The notes below the pieces were generated by a model that searched no databases, was not told the origin of the DNA, and was given only the letters and a program-made list of their open reading frames with translations. A stretch of DNA of 51,305 nucleotides from Pontibacter aydingkolensis (GTDB lineage: Bacteria > Bacteroidota > Bacteroidia > Cytophagales > Hymenobacteraceae). The stretch is from positions 1-51,305 of the forward strand of contig NZ_JAHYXK010000023.1 of the NCBI RefSeq assembly GCF_019443125.1, written 5' to 3'. Both the position numbers and the translations under genes were made by a program. Below, one piece after another: positions 16,634 to 25,946 of this stretch. Within the stretch, counting starts at the first letter, position 1; every line of letters starts with the position of its first letter.

Positions 16634-17758
16634 TTGACAGGAGCAAACAGTAACCGGGTAATTAAAGGTATAACAGTTATACTTCTCGTTATTACGCTTT
16701 TTCCGGGTATGAAGGCTTTTGCTCAGCAAGACTCTATACTATCCGCAAGTCCTGAAGTAACTTTTTCAGGATTTGCGGATATCTTTTATGCCTATGATTT
16801 TAACAAACCAACAGAAAATGACCGACAGCCTTTCCTATACAACCATAACAGGCACAATGAGTTTAACCTGAACCTTGCTTTAATAAGAGCCTCTATAGAA
16901 CATACGCGCTATCGAGGCAACATTGCCATACAGGCAGGTACCTATGCCATGGATAACTATGCCGCTGAAGAAGATTTATTGAAGCATATTTTTGAGGCTA
17001 ACGCAGGCATCGCTTTAAATCCCAAAAGAAGCTTGTGGATGGATGTAGGAATCTTTGGCTCCCATATTGGCTTCGAAAGTGCCATATCTTCAGATAATCT
17101 CACGCTTACACGCTCTTTACTTGCAGAAAACTCGCCTTACTACCTTTCTGGCGCCAAGGTAAGTTATATACCAAATGCCTACTGGACATTTGCAGCACTT
17201 ATCGTTAATGGATGGCAAAGAATAAAGCGTATACCCGGCAACTCACTACTCTCTTTCGGCACGCAACTAACATATAGTAAGAACGACAACAATACTTTAA
17301 ACTGGAGCACCTTTATAGGCACCGACGAACCTGATGCTACCCGCAGGATGCGCTACTTTAATAACCTTTACGGGCAGTTTAACTTAAATGAGAGGCTTAC
17401 ACTGATCACTGGATTTGATATTGGGGCTCAGCAAAAGTATAAAGGCAGCAGCTCGTACGATATATGGTACAGCCCTGTAGTAATTGCCCGGTATCAAATA
17501 AACGAACAGTGGGCAACTGCTGCAAGAGCAGAGTATTATTCCGATGAAAATGGCGTAATCATTTCTTTACCTGTTGCTGAAGAATTTAAAACTGCCGGCG
17601 TATCAGTAAACGTAGATTACGCCCCGTTTAAAAACATACTTTGTAGGGCAGAAGCCAGATGGCTGAAAAACCCGCACCCAATTTTTGAATATGAGGGTGT
17701 GTTAAGCAAGTCCAATGTAGCGCTGGTTGGTTCGTTAGCCTTTCAGTTTACAAAGTAA
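16634..17758 (+). CDS. Outer-membrane beta-barrel porin-like protein
   Basis: About 374 residues from TTG at 16634. The frame is open from TTG 16535, but residues encoded before 16634 look unlike a protein N-terminus, whereas the part after it forms a signal peptide (VILLVITLFPGMKAFAQ). No ATG fits, so the start is uncertain. The mature part has alternating aromatic strands (FADIFYAYDFNKP, NLNLALIRASIEH, WMDVGIFGSHIGFES, RAEYYSDENGV, CRAEARWL) and ends in a beta-signal-like VALVGSLAFQFTK. It fits the putative beta-barrel porin-2 (OmpL-like) group of Bacteroidota outer-membrane proteins, which is often of unknown substrate. It follows hemE by 44 bp to the open frame. Confidence 0.75.
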   Translation: MTGANSNRVIKGITVILLVITLFPGMKAFAQQDSILSASPEVTFSGFADIFYAYDFNKPTENDRQPFLYNHNRHNEFNLNLALIRASIEHTRYRGNIAIQAGTYAMDNYAAEEDLLKHIFEANAGIALNPKRSLWMDVGIFGSHIGFESAISSDNLTLTRSLLAENSPYYLSGAKVSYIPNAYWTFAALIVNGWQRIKRIPGNSLLSFGTQLTYSKNDNNTLNWSTFIGTDEPDATRRMRYFNNLYGQFNLNERLTLITGFDIGAQQKYKGSSSYDIWYSPVVIARYQINEQWATAARAEYYSDENGVIISLPVAEEFKTAGVSVNVDYAPFKNILCRAEARWLKNPHPIFEYEGVLSKSNVALVGSLAFQFTK

Positions 17759-17791
17759 GGTTGGCTCTGTGTAAGGCCAGGATTAACTGAT

Positions 17792-17841
17792 ACTTAAAAG
17801 TATGAGCCACGCTACTAATAGTGTGGCTCATACTTTTAAGT
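17792..17841. terminator. Long bidirectional hairpin between the porin and trkH
   Basis: Two 19-bp perfect arms, acttaaaagtatgagccac (17792-17810) and its complement (17823-17841), around a 12-nt loop. It separates converging genes and probably ends both transcripts. The stem includes the AAGTAT core common in the window. Confidence 0.75.
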
Positions 17842-17918
17842 GCCTCCGGTTTTATACTTTATGAGTACGGCGGCAGTTTGTTCTTTACCTTTCTACCTTC
17901 TTACCTCTCTACCTCTTC

Positions 17919-19718
17919 CTATCCAACTGCCAGGTGCGTGTCCGGATACCTGTGGTTGGTTGACGGGGCTCTGGTACTTAAAGCAAGTGCTAAAGTTAGC
18001 GTACCCACCCTGCCAATGTACATCGACATGATGATAACTGTTTTGCCGGCATCTGATAAACCTGCTGTTATACCTGTACTCAACCCAACGGTTGCAAAAG
18101 CCGATACCTGCTCAAAAGCCAGGCGCATGATATCGTATTGTGCATCGGTAATGGAGAGTACAAATATGAAAAAGATGTTGAGGATTGCGGCAAAGGTAAA
18201 AATAGAGAAGGCCTTGTAAGACACATAATGCGGAATAGTACGGTGCCCGATCTCCATATTGCGTTTATTGCGGATAGTTGCCAGCACCGAAATAAGTATA
18301 ACCGTGAATGTTGTTGTTTTGATACCCCCGCCTGTAGACCCCGGCGATGCCCCGATAAACATCAGGAAAATGAACATCATCAGGGTAGGTACGTTCAGTG
18401 CAGAGATATCTACCGTGTTAAAACCTGCCGTACGGGTAGTAACCGACTGGAAAAATGACGTAACTAACGCTTCCGCAAAGTTTAATTCAGACAAAGTGTT
18501 AAAGTACTCCAGCAGAAAGAAACCAACCGTACCCAGTAAGATAAGTGACGCTGAAGTATAAATTGTAATCCGGGAAAGCATTTTCCAGTTCTTCCAGGGA
18601 GCATTTAAGCGGGCACGCATTGCCTTCGGAGACAAAACATCCAGAATGGTAGGAAAACCGATACCACCAAAAATGATCAACATGGCCACGATCATATGCA
18701 GCACATAAGACATTCTAACTGGCTGAGTATACAAGCCTTCAGGGTATAAGGAGAATCCAGCATTACAAAATGCTGATACAGCATGGAAAATAGAGTAAAA
18801 CAGCTTCATACCAAGGTTCTGGAACTCAGCTGCAGGCCCCCAAGATGCAAAAATCACGAAAGCTCCGATTGCCTCAATACTAAGTGTAAGAAATATCAGC
18901 TTCTGAAGTAGGCCTTTTGTGGAGTATAAAGACTCGCTCTCGAGCAGTTCGTGCATTGCCACGTGTTGCCGTACTCCCACTCCCTGGCGCATAAGCGAAG
19001 CGAAAAAAGTAGCAAAGGTAAGTATACCCAAGCCTCCCATTTGTATGAGCATGAGCAACACAATCTGCCCTGCAAAGGTAAAGTATGTACCTGGGTCTAC
19101 TACTGCAAGCCCGGTTACACAAGAGGCACTGGTGGCCATAAACAGCGCATCTATAAAGCGCATGCTCTCCGGCGCATTTGTCATTTTGGGCAGCATAAAC
19201 AGCCCCGTGCCCATCAGTAGCAGGAAAACAAAGCTTAGCAGGAAGGTAATAGAAGGTTTAACCTGCACTGCTTTAAGGTGTACTTTGGTCTCGAGTAACT
19301 CAATAACCAGTAGCACCAGCATGTAAAGCGATACCATTACCCTGTACAATTCTACAGATAAGGGTATACCAATCCCCTCGAATACATTATAAACCACAGG
19401 GAAACCAAACACATAGGTTCCTATCTGGTTTATAAACACTATAGCCATCAGTAAACCTTCAAACCATGTTCGTTTGATAAACTTAATTCGCTCAAAGGCA
19501 TAAAGTATGCGCAGGAAATAAATAATTACGAAAATAGCCAGTATGGCATCAATGGCATAGAATAGCATGTGCAGCCTTACAGGGCTCTCTACTACACCAT
19601 GAGCATAGATCAAAAGTCCCACCGCCAGCACCGACAGCACATAGGTTGTGCGGCGCATGATTGCGTAGGCCGTTAGCTTACTGCCGTAAAGTACCCTGTT
19701 AAGCGTTTCTGTATTCAT
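17919..19718 (-). CDS. trkH: TrkH-family potassium uptake protein
   Basis: 599 residues, integral inner-membrane K+ translocating subunit. All four pore loops are visible: ATSASCVTGLAVVDPG, FHAVSAFCNAGFSLYP, SVTTRTAGFNTVD and EQVSAFATVGLSTGI, each with the central Gly of the Trk/Ktr selectivity filter. It is longer than E. coli TrkH because of an extra N-terminal region of about 140 residues with several hydrophobic segments. No TrkA/KtrA regulatory subunit lies in the window; one would be expected elsewhere. Its start overlaps the end of rfaE1 by 20 bp, so it is the last gene of an aminotransferase-rfaE1-trkH operon. Confidence 0.92.
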   Translation of the reverse strand: MNTETLNRVLYGSKLTAYAIMRRTTYVLSVLAVGLLIYAHGVVESPVRLHMLFYAIDAILAIFVIIYFLRILYAFERIKFIKRTWFEGLLMAIVFINQIGTYVFGFPVVYNVFEGIGIPLSVELYRVMVSLYMLVLLVIELLETKVHLKAVQVKPSITFLLSFVFLLLMGTGLFMLPKMTNAPESMRFIDALFMATSASCVTGLAVVDPGTYFTFAGQIVLLMLIQMGGLGILTFATFFASLMRQGVGVRQHVAMHELLESESLYSTKGLLQKLIFLTLSIEAIGAFVIFASWGPAAEFQNLGMKLFYSIFHAVSAFCNAGFSLYPEGLYTQPVRMSYVLHMIVAMLIIFGGIGFPTILDVLSPKAMRARLNAPWKNWKMLSRITIYTSASLILLGTVGFFLLEYFNTLSELNFAEALVTSFFQSVTTRTAGFNTVDISALNVPTLMMFIFLMFIGASPGSTGGGIKTTTFTVILISVLATIRNKRNMEIGHRTIPHYVSYKAFSIFTFAAILNIFFIFVLSITDAQYDIMRLAFEQVSAFATVGLSTGITAGLSDAGKTVIIMSMYIGRVGTLTLALALSTRAPSTNHRYPDTHLAVG

Positions 19719-20718
19719 GCTTCTCGTAAAGCTGTATATTCTTTGCCTCTTCTAGTAGGCGATCTTTATTTACAGGCACCACGCCTACCTGCTCACATAC
19801 CAAACCACCACCCAGGTTACTTAAGCCGGCTAAAAACTGCGGCGAGGTACCAAGCGCCATGCAAAGAGCGGCTATACTAATTACCGTATCACCGGCTCCA
19901 GATACATCGGAGATAGATCTGCGGTGTGCCTCAATATAGGTTTTCTCATCGCCGTCGGCAATAAACACACCTCTCTCTGACAAGGTCACCAGCACCTGCT
20001 CAGTTTGCAGGCTTTTCTGTAAGGAGACTACTGCTTCTTCAAAAGCATGAAGGTTTTCATCGGCAAAATCAACTTTAAGGCCTTCGCGCAATTCTTTCAG
20101 ATTTGGTTTGAACAGCGTGCAACCTTTGTAGCTCAGGAAATTCTTCTTTTTAGGGTCTACCACACTTGGTATACTTTGCTCGTTAGCCAGTTCTATAAAG
20201 CGCTGAATATTCTCTTTAGAGAAAACACCTTTGTCGTAATCCTCAAAAATAACCACATCGGCTTTCTGTAGCAGCTGTATAAAACGCTCCTCCAGATGAC
20301 GTTCTTCGTGCTCTACCAAATTAAGCTCAATTTCAGAATCAACGCGTAGCAGCTGCTGTGCTCCGGCAATAATACGGTGCTTAATAGTGGTTACACGTTC
20401 CGGACTTTGCACAATGCCCTCCGTAGACAGGCCTTTCTCCTCCATCAAGCGCATGTAATCCATGCCATCCTGGTCGTCGCCGATAACAGAGCATAACAAA
20501 GGGGTTGCGCCCAAAGCCTGTATGTTAAGTGCCACGTTGGCAGCACCGCCTAGTCTTTTTTCACGTTTTACCACGTTTACAATAGGCACAGGCGCCTCCG
20601 GCGAGATGCGCGTAGACTTACCCCACAGGTAAGAGTCGATCATCACATCACCCACAATCAAAACTGTCAGCTTATCAAAAGCCTCAAATAGTTCCTCTAT
20701 ACTATTGATCTGATTCAT
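19699..20718 (-). CDS. rfaE1: D-glycero-beta-D-manno-heptose-7-phosphate kinase (RfaE1/HldA type, PfkB family)
   Basis: 339 residues, the kinase half of what is bifunctional HldE in E. coli. It phosphorylates heptose 7-phosphate at C1 for ADP-heptose synthesis. Marks: VLIVGDVMIDSYLWGKSTRISPEAPVPIV, RLGGAANVALNIQALGA (PfkB signature 1), and RRSISDVSGAGDTVISIAAL (signature 2, with the catalytic Asp in GAGDT). The adenylyltransferase half (RfaE2) is absent and must be encoded elsewhere. Related Bacteroidota proteins are annotated the same way, but other PfkB substrates cannot be excluded. It overlaps the aminotransferase stop by one base (TAATG) and trkH by 20 bp. Confidence 0.88.
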   Translation of the reverse strand: MNQINSIEELFEAFDKLTVLIVGDVMIDSYLWGKSTRISPEAPVPIVNVVKREKRLGGAANVALNIQALGATPLLCSVIGDDQDGMDYMRLMEEKGLSTEGIVQSPERVTTIKHRIIAGAQQLLRVDSEIELNLVEHEERHLEERFIQLLQKADVVIFEDYDKGVFSKENIQRFIELANEQSIPSVVDPKKKNFLSYKGCTLFKPNLKELREGLKVDFADENLHAFEEAVVSLQKSLQTEQVLVTLSERGVFIADGDEKTYIEAHRRSISDVSGAGDTVISIAALCMALGTSPQFLAGLSNLGGGLVCEQVGVVPVNKDRLLEEAKNIQLYEKHEYRNA

Positions 20719-21932
20719 TACTGTAGTTTTGCCAGGCTGTTTTTAATGCGGCGAAGTGCTTCTACTAATTTATCATCGGAAGTGGCGTAAGAGAAGCGGA
20801 TGCATTGCGGAGCACCAAAAGCCTCGCCGCTTACTACTGCTACAAGTGCATCTGTAAGTATAAACATACTCAAGTCCAGGGCAGAGTTGATCACCTTACC
20901 ATCATAACTCTTACCAAAGTATGAGCTGATTTCCGGGAAAATATAGAAAGCACCTGCCGGCACATAGGTTTGGAAACCCGGGATATCCCGCATCAGATCC
21001 AGCACCAGGCTACGACGACGACGATAGGCCTCCGTCATTTCTAAAGATGAAGCATTACCACCTTTAAGGGCAGCAGCAGCGGCTTTCTGGGCAATAGAGC
21101 AGGTACCGGATGTGATCTGGCTCTGCATTTTATCGCAGGCAGCGGCAATGTCTTTATGCGCAGCCAGGTAACCAACACGCCAGCCTGTCATGGCATAACC
21201 TTTCGAGAAGCCGTTAATGGTAATTACGCGATCACGCACAGACTCAATATTGGCCATGCTAGCATGTTTGCCTTCGAAGTTGATGTACTCGTATATTTCG
21301 TCGGCGATGACATATATGTTCGGATGTTTCTCCAGTACCTTTGCGATCTCCTGCAGTTCTTCCTCACTAAAAACGGCACCAGTCGGGTTACACGGCGACG
21401 AGTACATGATCAGCTTGGTATTAGAGGTAATGGCGTTTTCCAGCTGCTCTGCCGTTACCTTGTAATCGTTCTCCAGACGGCCCATCAACGGCACCGGCGT
21501 ACCTTCTGCCAGCTTCACGATCTCTTCGTACGATACCCAGTAAGGCGAGAAAATGATCACCTCATCGCCCGGGTTAGTAAGACACAGTACCGCGTTGGCT
21601 ATACTTTGCTTGGCACCTGTGGATACTACTATATTTTCCGGAGCAAAATCCAGGTTGTTATCGCGCTTAAATTTCTTAGTTATTTCTTGGCGCAGCTCCG
21701 GGTAACCGGCTACTGGCGTGTAAAAGGTAAAGCCTTCATCGATGGCCTGTTTAGCGGCATCTTTAATATATTGCGGTGTCTGAAAATCAGGTTCGCCAAA
21801 GCTCAGGTTAATCACATCGTGCCCCTGCGCTGCCAGTTCACGGGCTTTTTTAGCCATGGCGATTGTCTGTGATTCTGACAATGCAGAGATTCTATCTGAA
21901 AGTATGGCTTTCGCCTCTTCGAGTTCGTGCAT
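20718..21932 (-). CDS. PLP-dependent aspartate aminotransferase (class I/II)
   Basis: 404 residues, fold-type I aminotransferase, most like prokaryotic 1-gamma aspartate aminotransferases (AspC/AspB type). Marks: VINLSFGEPDFQTP, TFYTPVAGYPELRQEI, SPCNPTGAVFSEEEL, VIADEIYEYINFEG, and the PLP-lysine site TINGFSKGYAMTGWRVGYLAA, whose Lys forms the Schiff base. It moves amino groups between aspartate and 2-oxoglutarate; some relatives also act on prephenate, which the sequence alone does not settle. It is the first gene of the operon with rfaE1 and trkH, a functional mix suggesting convenience rather than a pathway. Confidence 0.93.
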   Translation of the reverse strand: MHELEEAKAILSDRISALSESQTIAMAKKARELAAQGHDVINLSFGEPDFQTPQYIKDAAKQAIDEGFTFYTPVAGYPELRQEITKKFKRDNNLDFAPENIVVSTGAKQSIANAVLCLTNPGDEVIIFSPYWVSYEEIVKLAEGTPVPLMGRLENDYKVTAEQLENAITSNTKLIMYSSPCNPTGAVFSEEELQEIAKVLEKHPNIYVIADEIYEYINFEGKHASMANIESVRDRVITINGFSKGYAMTGWRVGYLAAHKDIAAACDKMQSQITSGTCSIAQKAAAAALKGGNASSLEMTEAYRRRRSLVLDLMRDIPGFQTYVPAGAFYIFPEISSYFGKSYDGKVINSALDLSMFILTDALVAVVSGEAFGAPQCIRFSYATSDDKLVEALRRIKNSLAKLQ

Positions 21933-22358
21933 AAGTAATTGTAATTAAGCCGGCAATTTACTCATAAAGCCACAGACTTTCCAGAAAAACAGTTGAAGGT
22001 TTGTTTTGTGTTGAAGGTATAGGCTGCTAGCTTGTGTAGATGTGTTTGCAGTACTGGGTCCAACCACACCTGCCCCCCTCCCGAAGCAAGTCCGGGATCT
22101 ATGACTTGTTTAAGGCGTGGAGTTTTACTTACTTTTTCTGCTATCATTATAGTTACAGCTAATTTTCTCTCTGTCATCTTGTAAAGATCTTGGTAGAAGG
22201 GAGGTTAAGCGCCGGCTACAGAGTTTATACTTTTGCTATAGTAGCAGCAGAATTCCCCGACTTAGATAAGGAGGGGCAGGGGTGGTTGGATACATTGCAG
22301 TTGAAAACAAAAAGCCCCAGCTTCGCAGCAAGGGCTTTCTTAATATTATAGTTATACT
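21933..22358. repeat. Non-coding region with dispersed repeats
   Basis: No credible gene. CCAACCACACCTGCCCC starts a block at 22060-22097, and a related block lies in inverse orientation at 22251-22289 (reads CCAACCACCCCTGCCCCTCC on the other strand). A separate 26-bp block at 22186-22211 (gatcttggtagaaggg...) recurs exactly at 47145-47170. A hairpin at about 22312-22337 (AAAGCCC / GGGCTTT) is the likely recR terminator. The mixture looks like accumulated small repeats rather than one element. Confidence 0.6.
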
Positions 22359-22967
22359 TTATACTTTGCCGTAAACAGTCCGCTCAACTATACTCCGGCC
22401 AAGGGTAATTTCATCGGTATACTCCAGTTCCCCTCCTACCGGCACGCCACGGGCAATTGTGGTGATGCGCACATTATGGTCACGGAGCTTGCGGGTAAGA
22501 TAGAAAGCTGTTGTATCGCCTTCCATAGTTGGGCTAATGGCCAGCAGCAATTCCTTTATCTCAGAGTTTGGCAAACGCTCCAGCAATGAATCGATGTGCA
22601 GGTCTGATGGGCCGATGCCTTCGATTGGTGAAATAACACCTCCTAACACATGGTATAGGCCTTTATACTGCGAGGTATTTTCAATAGCGATCACGTCACG
22701 GATATCGCTTACCACGCAAAGCAGACTTCTGTCGCGTAACGGGTTGGAGCAGATGCTGCATATCTCAGTGTCAGAGATATTGTGGCACGTTTTGCAATGC
22801 TTCACCTCTGTGCGCATCTTTACCAGGGCCTCAGCCAGCGAAAACGTTTCTTCAGACTCTTCTTTTAACAAGTGCAGCGCCAGGCGCAGCGCTGTTTTTC
22901 TTCCAATACCGGGCAGCTTTGCCAGCTCCTCCACGGCATTCTCTATCAACTTCGACGGAAAATTCAT
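22359..22967 (-). CDS. recR: Recombination protein RecR
   Basis: 202 residues, standard length. RecR works with RecO and RecF to load RecA on single-stranded DNA gaps. Seen in order: helix-hairpin-helix LAKLPGIGRKTALRLALHLL near the N-terminus, a four-cysteine zinc finger (CKTCHNISDTEICSIC) at about residues 58-73, and a Toprim domain (LLCVVSDIRDVIAIE ... GGVISPIEGIGP). The C-terminal RITTIARGVPVGGELEYTDEITLGRSI is the conserved end. clpS lies 13 bp upstream in the same direction, so they are probably cotranscribed. Confidence 0.97.
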   Translation of the reverse strand: MNFPSKLIENAVEELAKLPGIGRKTALRLALHLLKEESEETFSLAEALVKMRTEVKHCKTCHNISDTEICSICSNPLRDRSLLCVVSDIRDVIAIENTSQYKGLYHVLGGVISPIEGIGPSDLHIDSLLERLPNSEIKELLLAISPTMEGDTTAFYLTRKLRDHNVRITTIARGVPVGGELEYTDEITLGRSIVERTVYGKV

Positions 22968-22980
22968 TAAACCTCCTAAA

Positions 22981-23268
22981 CTATTCTATGTCCGCCGACA
23001 GGTCTTTCTGATGCAGCGAAGTACACATGCCTTTCAGCTCCTCAAAAGAACCTACTTTAACCGTGCACTTGCCTTTATAATGGATTAACATGGTACACTG
23101 CTCTGCTTGTTCTGCCGTGTGACCGCATACTTTAATAAGCGTTTCAATTACGTGGTCAAACGTGTTCACATCATCGTTGTAAACTACCAGGTTGCGCAGG
23201 TCGGTTGTTTCCTCCAGCAAGGCAACGTCAAAATCTTCTTTATGTAAAATATCTGTCTCCCAATTCAT
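22981..23268 (-). CDS. clpS: ATP-dependent Clp protease adaptor ClpS
   Basis: 95 residues. ClpS binds N-degron substrates and hands them to ClpA/ClpC for degradation. The core NLVVYNDDVNTFDHVIETLI holds the conserved YNDD..T...V and the region forming the hydrophobic pocket, followed by LIHYKGKCTVKVGSFEEL in place of the usual H..G.A.V. The lysine in place of the usual Ala or Ser (KGKCTV) is also common in Bacteroidota ClpS as far as I recall. It is the upstream partner of recR in a two-gene unit. Confidence 0.93.
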   Translation of the reverse strand: MNWETDILHKEDFDVALLEETTDLRNLVVYNDDVNTFDHVIETLIKVCGHTAEQAEQCTMLIHYKGKCTVKVGSFEELKGMCTSLHQKDLSADIE

Positions 23269-23512
23269 AGTACAAAATTACGAAATACAAAGCACTAAAC
23301 GAAGCAATACTCTAAGTATAAACCATTTCGGTTAGCGGTACCCATACTTGCAACAGGTATTGTTTTTAACAATCCCGGAGGGTCTATGATTCCTTTAATC
23401 ACAAGTTAAATCAGGATATTTTAACATGCCAAAAAGGCGCAGTTTTTGCTCTGTAAGCTTATTCGTGCTTTCTTGCATATCGATTAAACAGAACAAATCA
23501 TACCTAAGCTAA

Positions 23513-25696
23513 ATGATACTATCTAACCGTTTTAAAGGACTGGCATTTATACTTGCTTTTGTAGCTGCCTCTGTGCAGTTGCAGGCCCAGAACAAAATGC
23601 TGACCATGAAAGACGCCATCATTAACCCGGCGCTTCAGCCTGAAAACCTGCGCCAGCTAAACTGGGTAGCCGGATCAGAGGATTATACTTTTATCAAGCA
23701 AAGCAACGGCGAGCAGATGCTGGTGCGTGGTAATGCTGGTACAGGTAAACAAAGCGAGGCGCTTTCGCTAAGCAAACTGAGCAGCGCTTTAGAGGCAGCC
23801 GGCGCTAAAAAGCTAACTGGCTTCCCGGCGGTGCAATGGACTGATGTCAACACCATGGTTCTGAACACGCAGAACACTATTTATCACTACAACCTGAATA
23901 CCGGCAAAGCAACTGCGGTTACAAAGTATACTTCTGAGGCTGAGAACTCTGAGTTGGACCCAACCCTGCAGCGCGTAGCTTATACAAATGGTAACAACCT
24001 TTATGTGTCTGCCCCGGGTGCTGCGGATGTAGCCGTTACCAACGAGGCCAACGAAGGCATTGTAAACGGCCAGGCAGCACACCGTTCTGAGTTCGGCATT
24101 ACCAAAGGCACGTTTTGGTCGCCAAACGGAAAGCAGCTGGCTTTTTACCGCATGGACCAAAGCATGGTTACAGATTATCCATTGGTAGATGTTGCTCCGC
24201 TTCCGGCAAAGCAAAACGCCATTAAATACCCTATGGCAGGCGGCAAAAGTCATCATGTAACCGTTGGTGTATATAACCTCGATACCAAAGCTACTACTTA
24301 TCTAAAAACCGGTGAGCCAGCTGAGCAATACTTAACCAATATTACCTGGAGCCCCGACGGCAAGCATATTTACATTGCCGTAGTTAACCGCGACCAGAAC
24401 CACATGAAGCTAAACCAGTATGAGGCTGCTACCGGAAATTTCGTAAAAACCCTGCTGGAAGAGAAACACGAGAAGTATGTGGAGCCGGAGCATGGTTTAT
24501 ACTTTGTACCGGGCAAAGCCAACCAGTTTGTAAGAGTAAGTGAGCGCACAGGTTTTGATCATTTATACTTGTACGACACCAACGGCAAAGAAATTCGCAC
24601 GCTAACGAAGGGCAACTGGATGGTGACTGACATTTTAGGCTTTAACCAGAAAGGTGATGAGTTATACTTTACTTCTACTGCCGAAAGTCCTTTAGAGCGC
24701 CACATCTACAGCGTTAACCTGAATAACGGCAAGAGCAAGCGTATCTCCCAGGAGAAAGGCACCCACAACGCCAGCCTTAGTCCTACCGGGAAGTATATCA
24801 TTGACAACTTCAGCAACCAGACTACGCCACGCAGAATTGCTATACTTACCAACAACGGCAAAGTAGCGCAAACCCTGTTAACTGCTAAAAATCCTCTTAC
24901 AGACTATAACCTGGGCGAAGCTGCCATGGTAACGCTTAAGGCAGAAGACGGCACCGACCTGTATGGCCGCATGATCACGCCTCCAAATATGGATAAAAAC
25001 AAAAAGTATCCGGTGGTGGTGTATGTGTACGGCGGGCCACATGTGCAATTGGTTACAAACAACTGGTTGGCCGGCGCTAACCTTTGGATGCACCTGATGG
25101 CGCAGAAAGGCTACATTGTGTTTACCCTGGATTCTCGTGGGTCAGGCAACCGTGGTCTAAGCTTTGAGCAGGCAATGTTCCGCCAGATGGGTACACCAGA
25201 AGTAGCAGACCAGTTGAAAGGCGTAGACTACCTGAAATCGCTGCCTTACGTGGATGCTAACCGCATGGGCGTGCATGGTTGGAGCTATGGAGGATTTATG
25301 ACTACCTCGCTGATGACCCGCACTCCGGATGTATTTAAAGTTGGAGTAGCCGGCGGCCCGGTAATCGATTGGAAATACTACGAAGTGATGTACACAGAAC
25401 GCTACATGGATTCTCCGGAGCAAAACCCAGAGGGCTATGAAAAAGCCAACCTGCTAAACCACGTGCAGAATCTGAAAGGTAAATTATTGATGATACACGG
25501 CACCGTAGACGATGTAGTAGTATGGCAGCACAGCCTGCAGTATTTAAAAACTGCCGTTGACAAAGGTATTCTGCTGGATTACTTTGTTTATCCAGGTCAT
25601 CCGCATAACGTTAGAGGCAAAGATCGTGTGCACCTGATGCGTAAGGTAACGCAGTACTTTGATGAAAATTTGAAAGTAACTGAAGCTAGTCTTTAA
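23513..25696 (+). CDS. Secreted dipeptidyl peptidase IV-like serine peptidase (S9B)
   Basis: 727 residues. A signal peptide ends at VQLQAQ. The N-terminal beta-propeller (about 60-480) includes FWSPNGKQLAFYRMDQSMV, where Bacteroidota DPP-IV proteins carry an Arg-rich/Glu specificity loop, and ITWSPDGKHIYIAVVNRD. The C-terminal alpha/beta-hydrolase domain carries the triad Ser591 (HGWSYGGFM), Asp666 (HGTVDDVV) and His698 (HPHNV). It should release X-Pro or similar dipeptides from peptides in the periplasm or on the surface. It is monocistronic with a strong terminator 13 bp downstream. Confidence 0.93.
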   Translation: MILSNRFKGLAFILAFVAASVQLQAQNKMLTMKDAIINPALQPENLRQLNWVAGSEDYTFIKQSNGEQMLVRGNAGTGKQSEALSLSKLSSALEAAGAKKLTGFPAVQWTDVNTMVLNTQNTIYHYNLNTGKATAVTKYTSEAENSELDPTLQRVAYTNGNNLYVSAPGAADVAVTNEANEGIVNGQAAHRSEFGITKGTFWSPNGKQLAFYRMDQSMVTDYPLVDVAPLPAKQNAIKYPMAGGKSHHVTVGVYNLDTKATTYLKTGEPAEQYLTNITWSPDGKHIYIAVVNRDQNHMKLNQYEAATGNFVKTLLEEKHEKYVEPEHGLYFVPGKANQFVRVSERTGFDHLYLYDTNGKEIRTLTKGNWMVTDILGFNQKGDELYFTSTAESPLERHIYSVNLNNGKSKRISQEKGTHNASLSPTGKYIIDNFSNQTTPRRIAILTNNGKVAQTLLTAKNPLTDYNLGEAAMVTLKAEDGTDLYGRMITPPNMDKNKKYPVVVYVYGGPHVQLVTNNWLAGANLWMHLMAQKGYIVFTLDSRGSGNRGLSFEQAMFRQMGTPEVADQLKGVDYLKSLPYVDANRMGVHGWSYGGFMTTSLMTRTPDVFKVGVAGGPVIDWKYYEVMYTERYMDSPEQNPEGYEKANLLNHVQNLKGKLLMIHGTVDDVVVWQHSLQYLKTAVDKGILLDYFVYPGHPHNVRGKDRVHLMRKVTQYFDENLKVTEASL

Positions 25697-25708
25697 TTTA
25701 TACTTTTG

Positions 25709-25741
25709 TAAGAAGCTGCACCACCAAAGTGCAGCTTCTTA
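25709..25741 (+). terminator. Terminator after the DPP-IV gene
   Basis: Perfect 12-bp stem, taagaagctgca (25709-25720) with tgcagcttctta (25730-25741), followed by TACTTTT. Confidence 0.8.
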
Positions 25742-25782
25742 TACTTTTAGACTTTGTTAACGTAGCTGTAACTTAACAAAGG

Positions 25783-25920
25783 ACAGTTTGACAAAAGACT
25801 GTTTCGTATCAGGTAGCACGATTTTTATGATTTAATGATAGAGGACTTGATGACAAAAGATTTCTGAAAAGTTTTACTTATGATAATATTTCCTTTGTCA
25901 CAGTCTTTTGTAAAACAGTC
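25783..25920. repeat. Inverted-repeat unit upstream of the conserved hypothetical gene
   Basis: Left arm acaaaagactgt (25791-25802) pairs perfectly with acagtcttttgt (25900-25911), and similarity extends outward (gacagttt.ac / gt.aaacagtc). The 138-bp unit is AT-rich and non-coding, and ends 26 bp before the next start codon. It could be a small MITE or a regulatory long-arm palindrome. Confidence 0.5.
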
Positions 25921-25946
25921 AAAGTATAAGACAATAGCAAACTACC

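Noticed and set aside
21156..21872. 238-residue open frame antisense to the aminotransferase gene
   Set aside because: Shadow of a clear PLP aminotransferase; composition rich in Arg, Cys and His with no domain.
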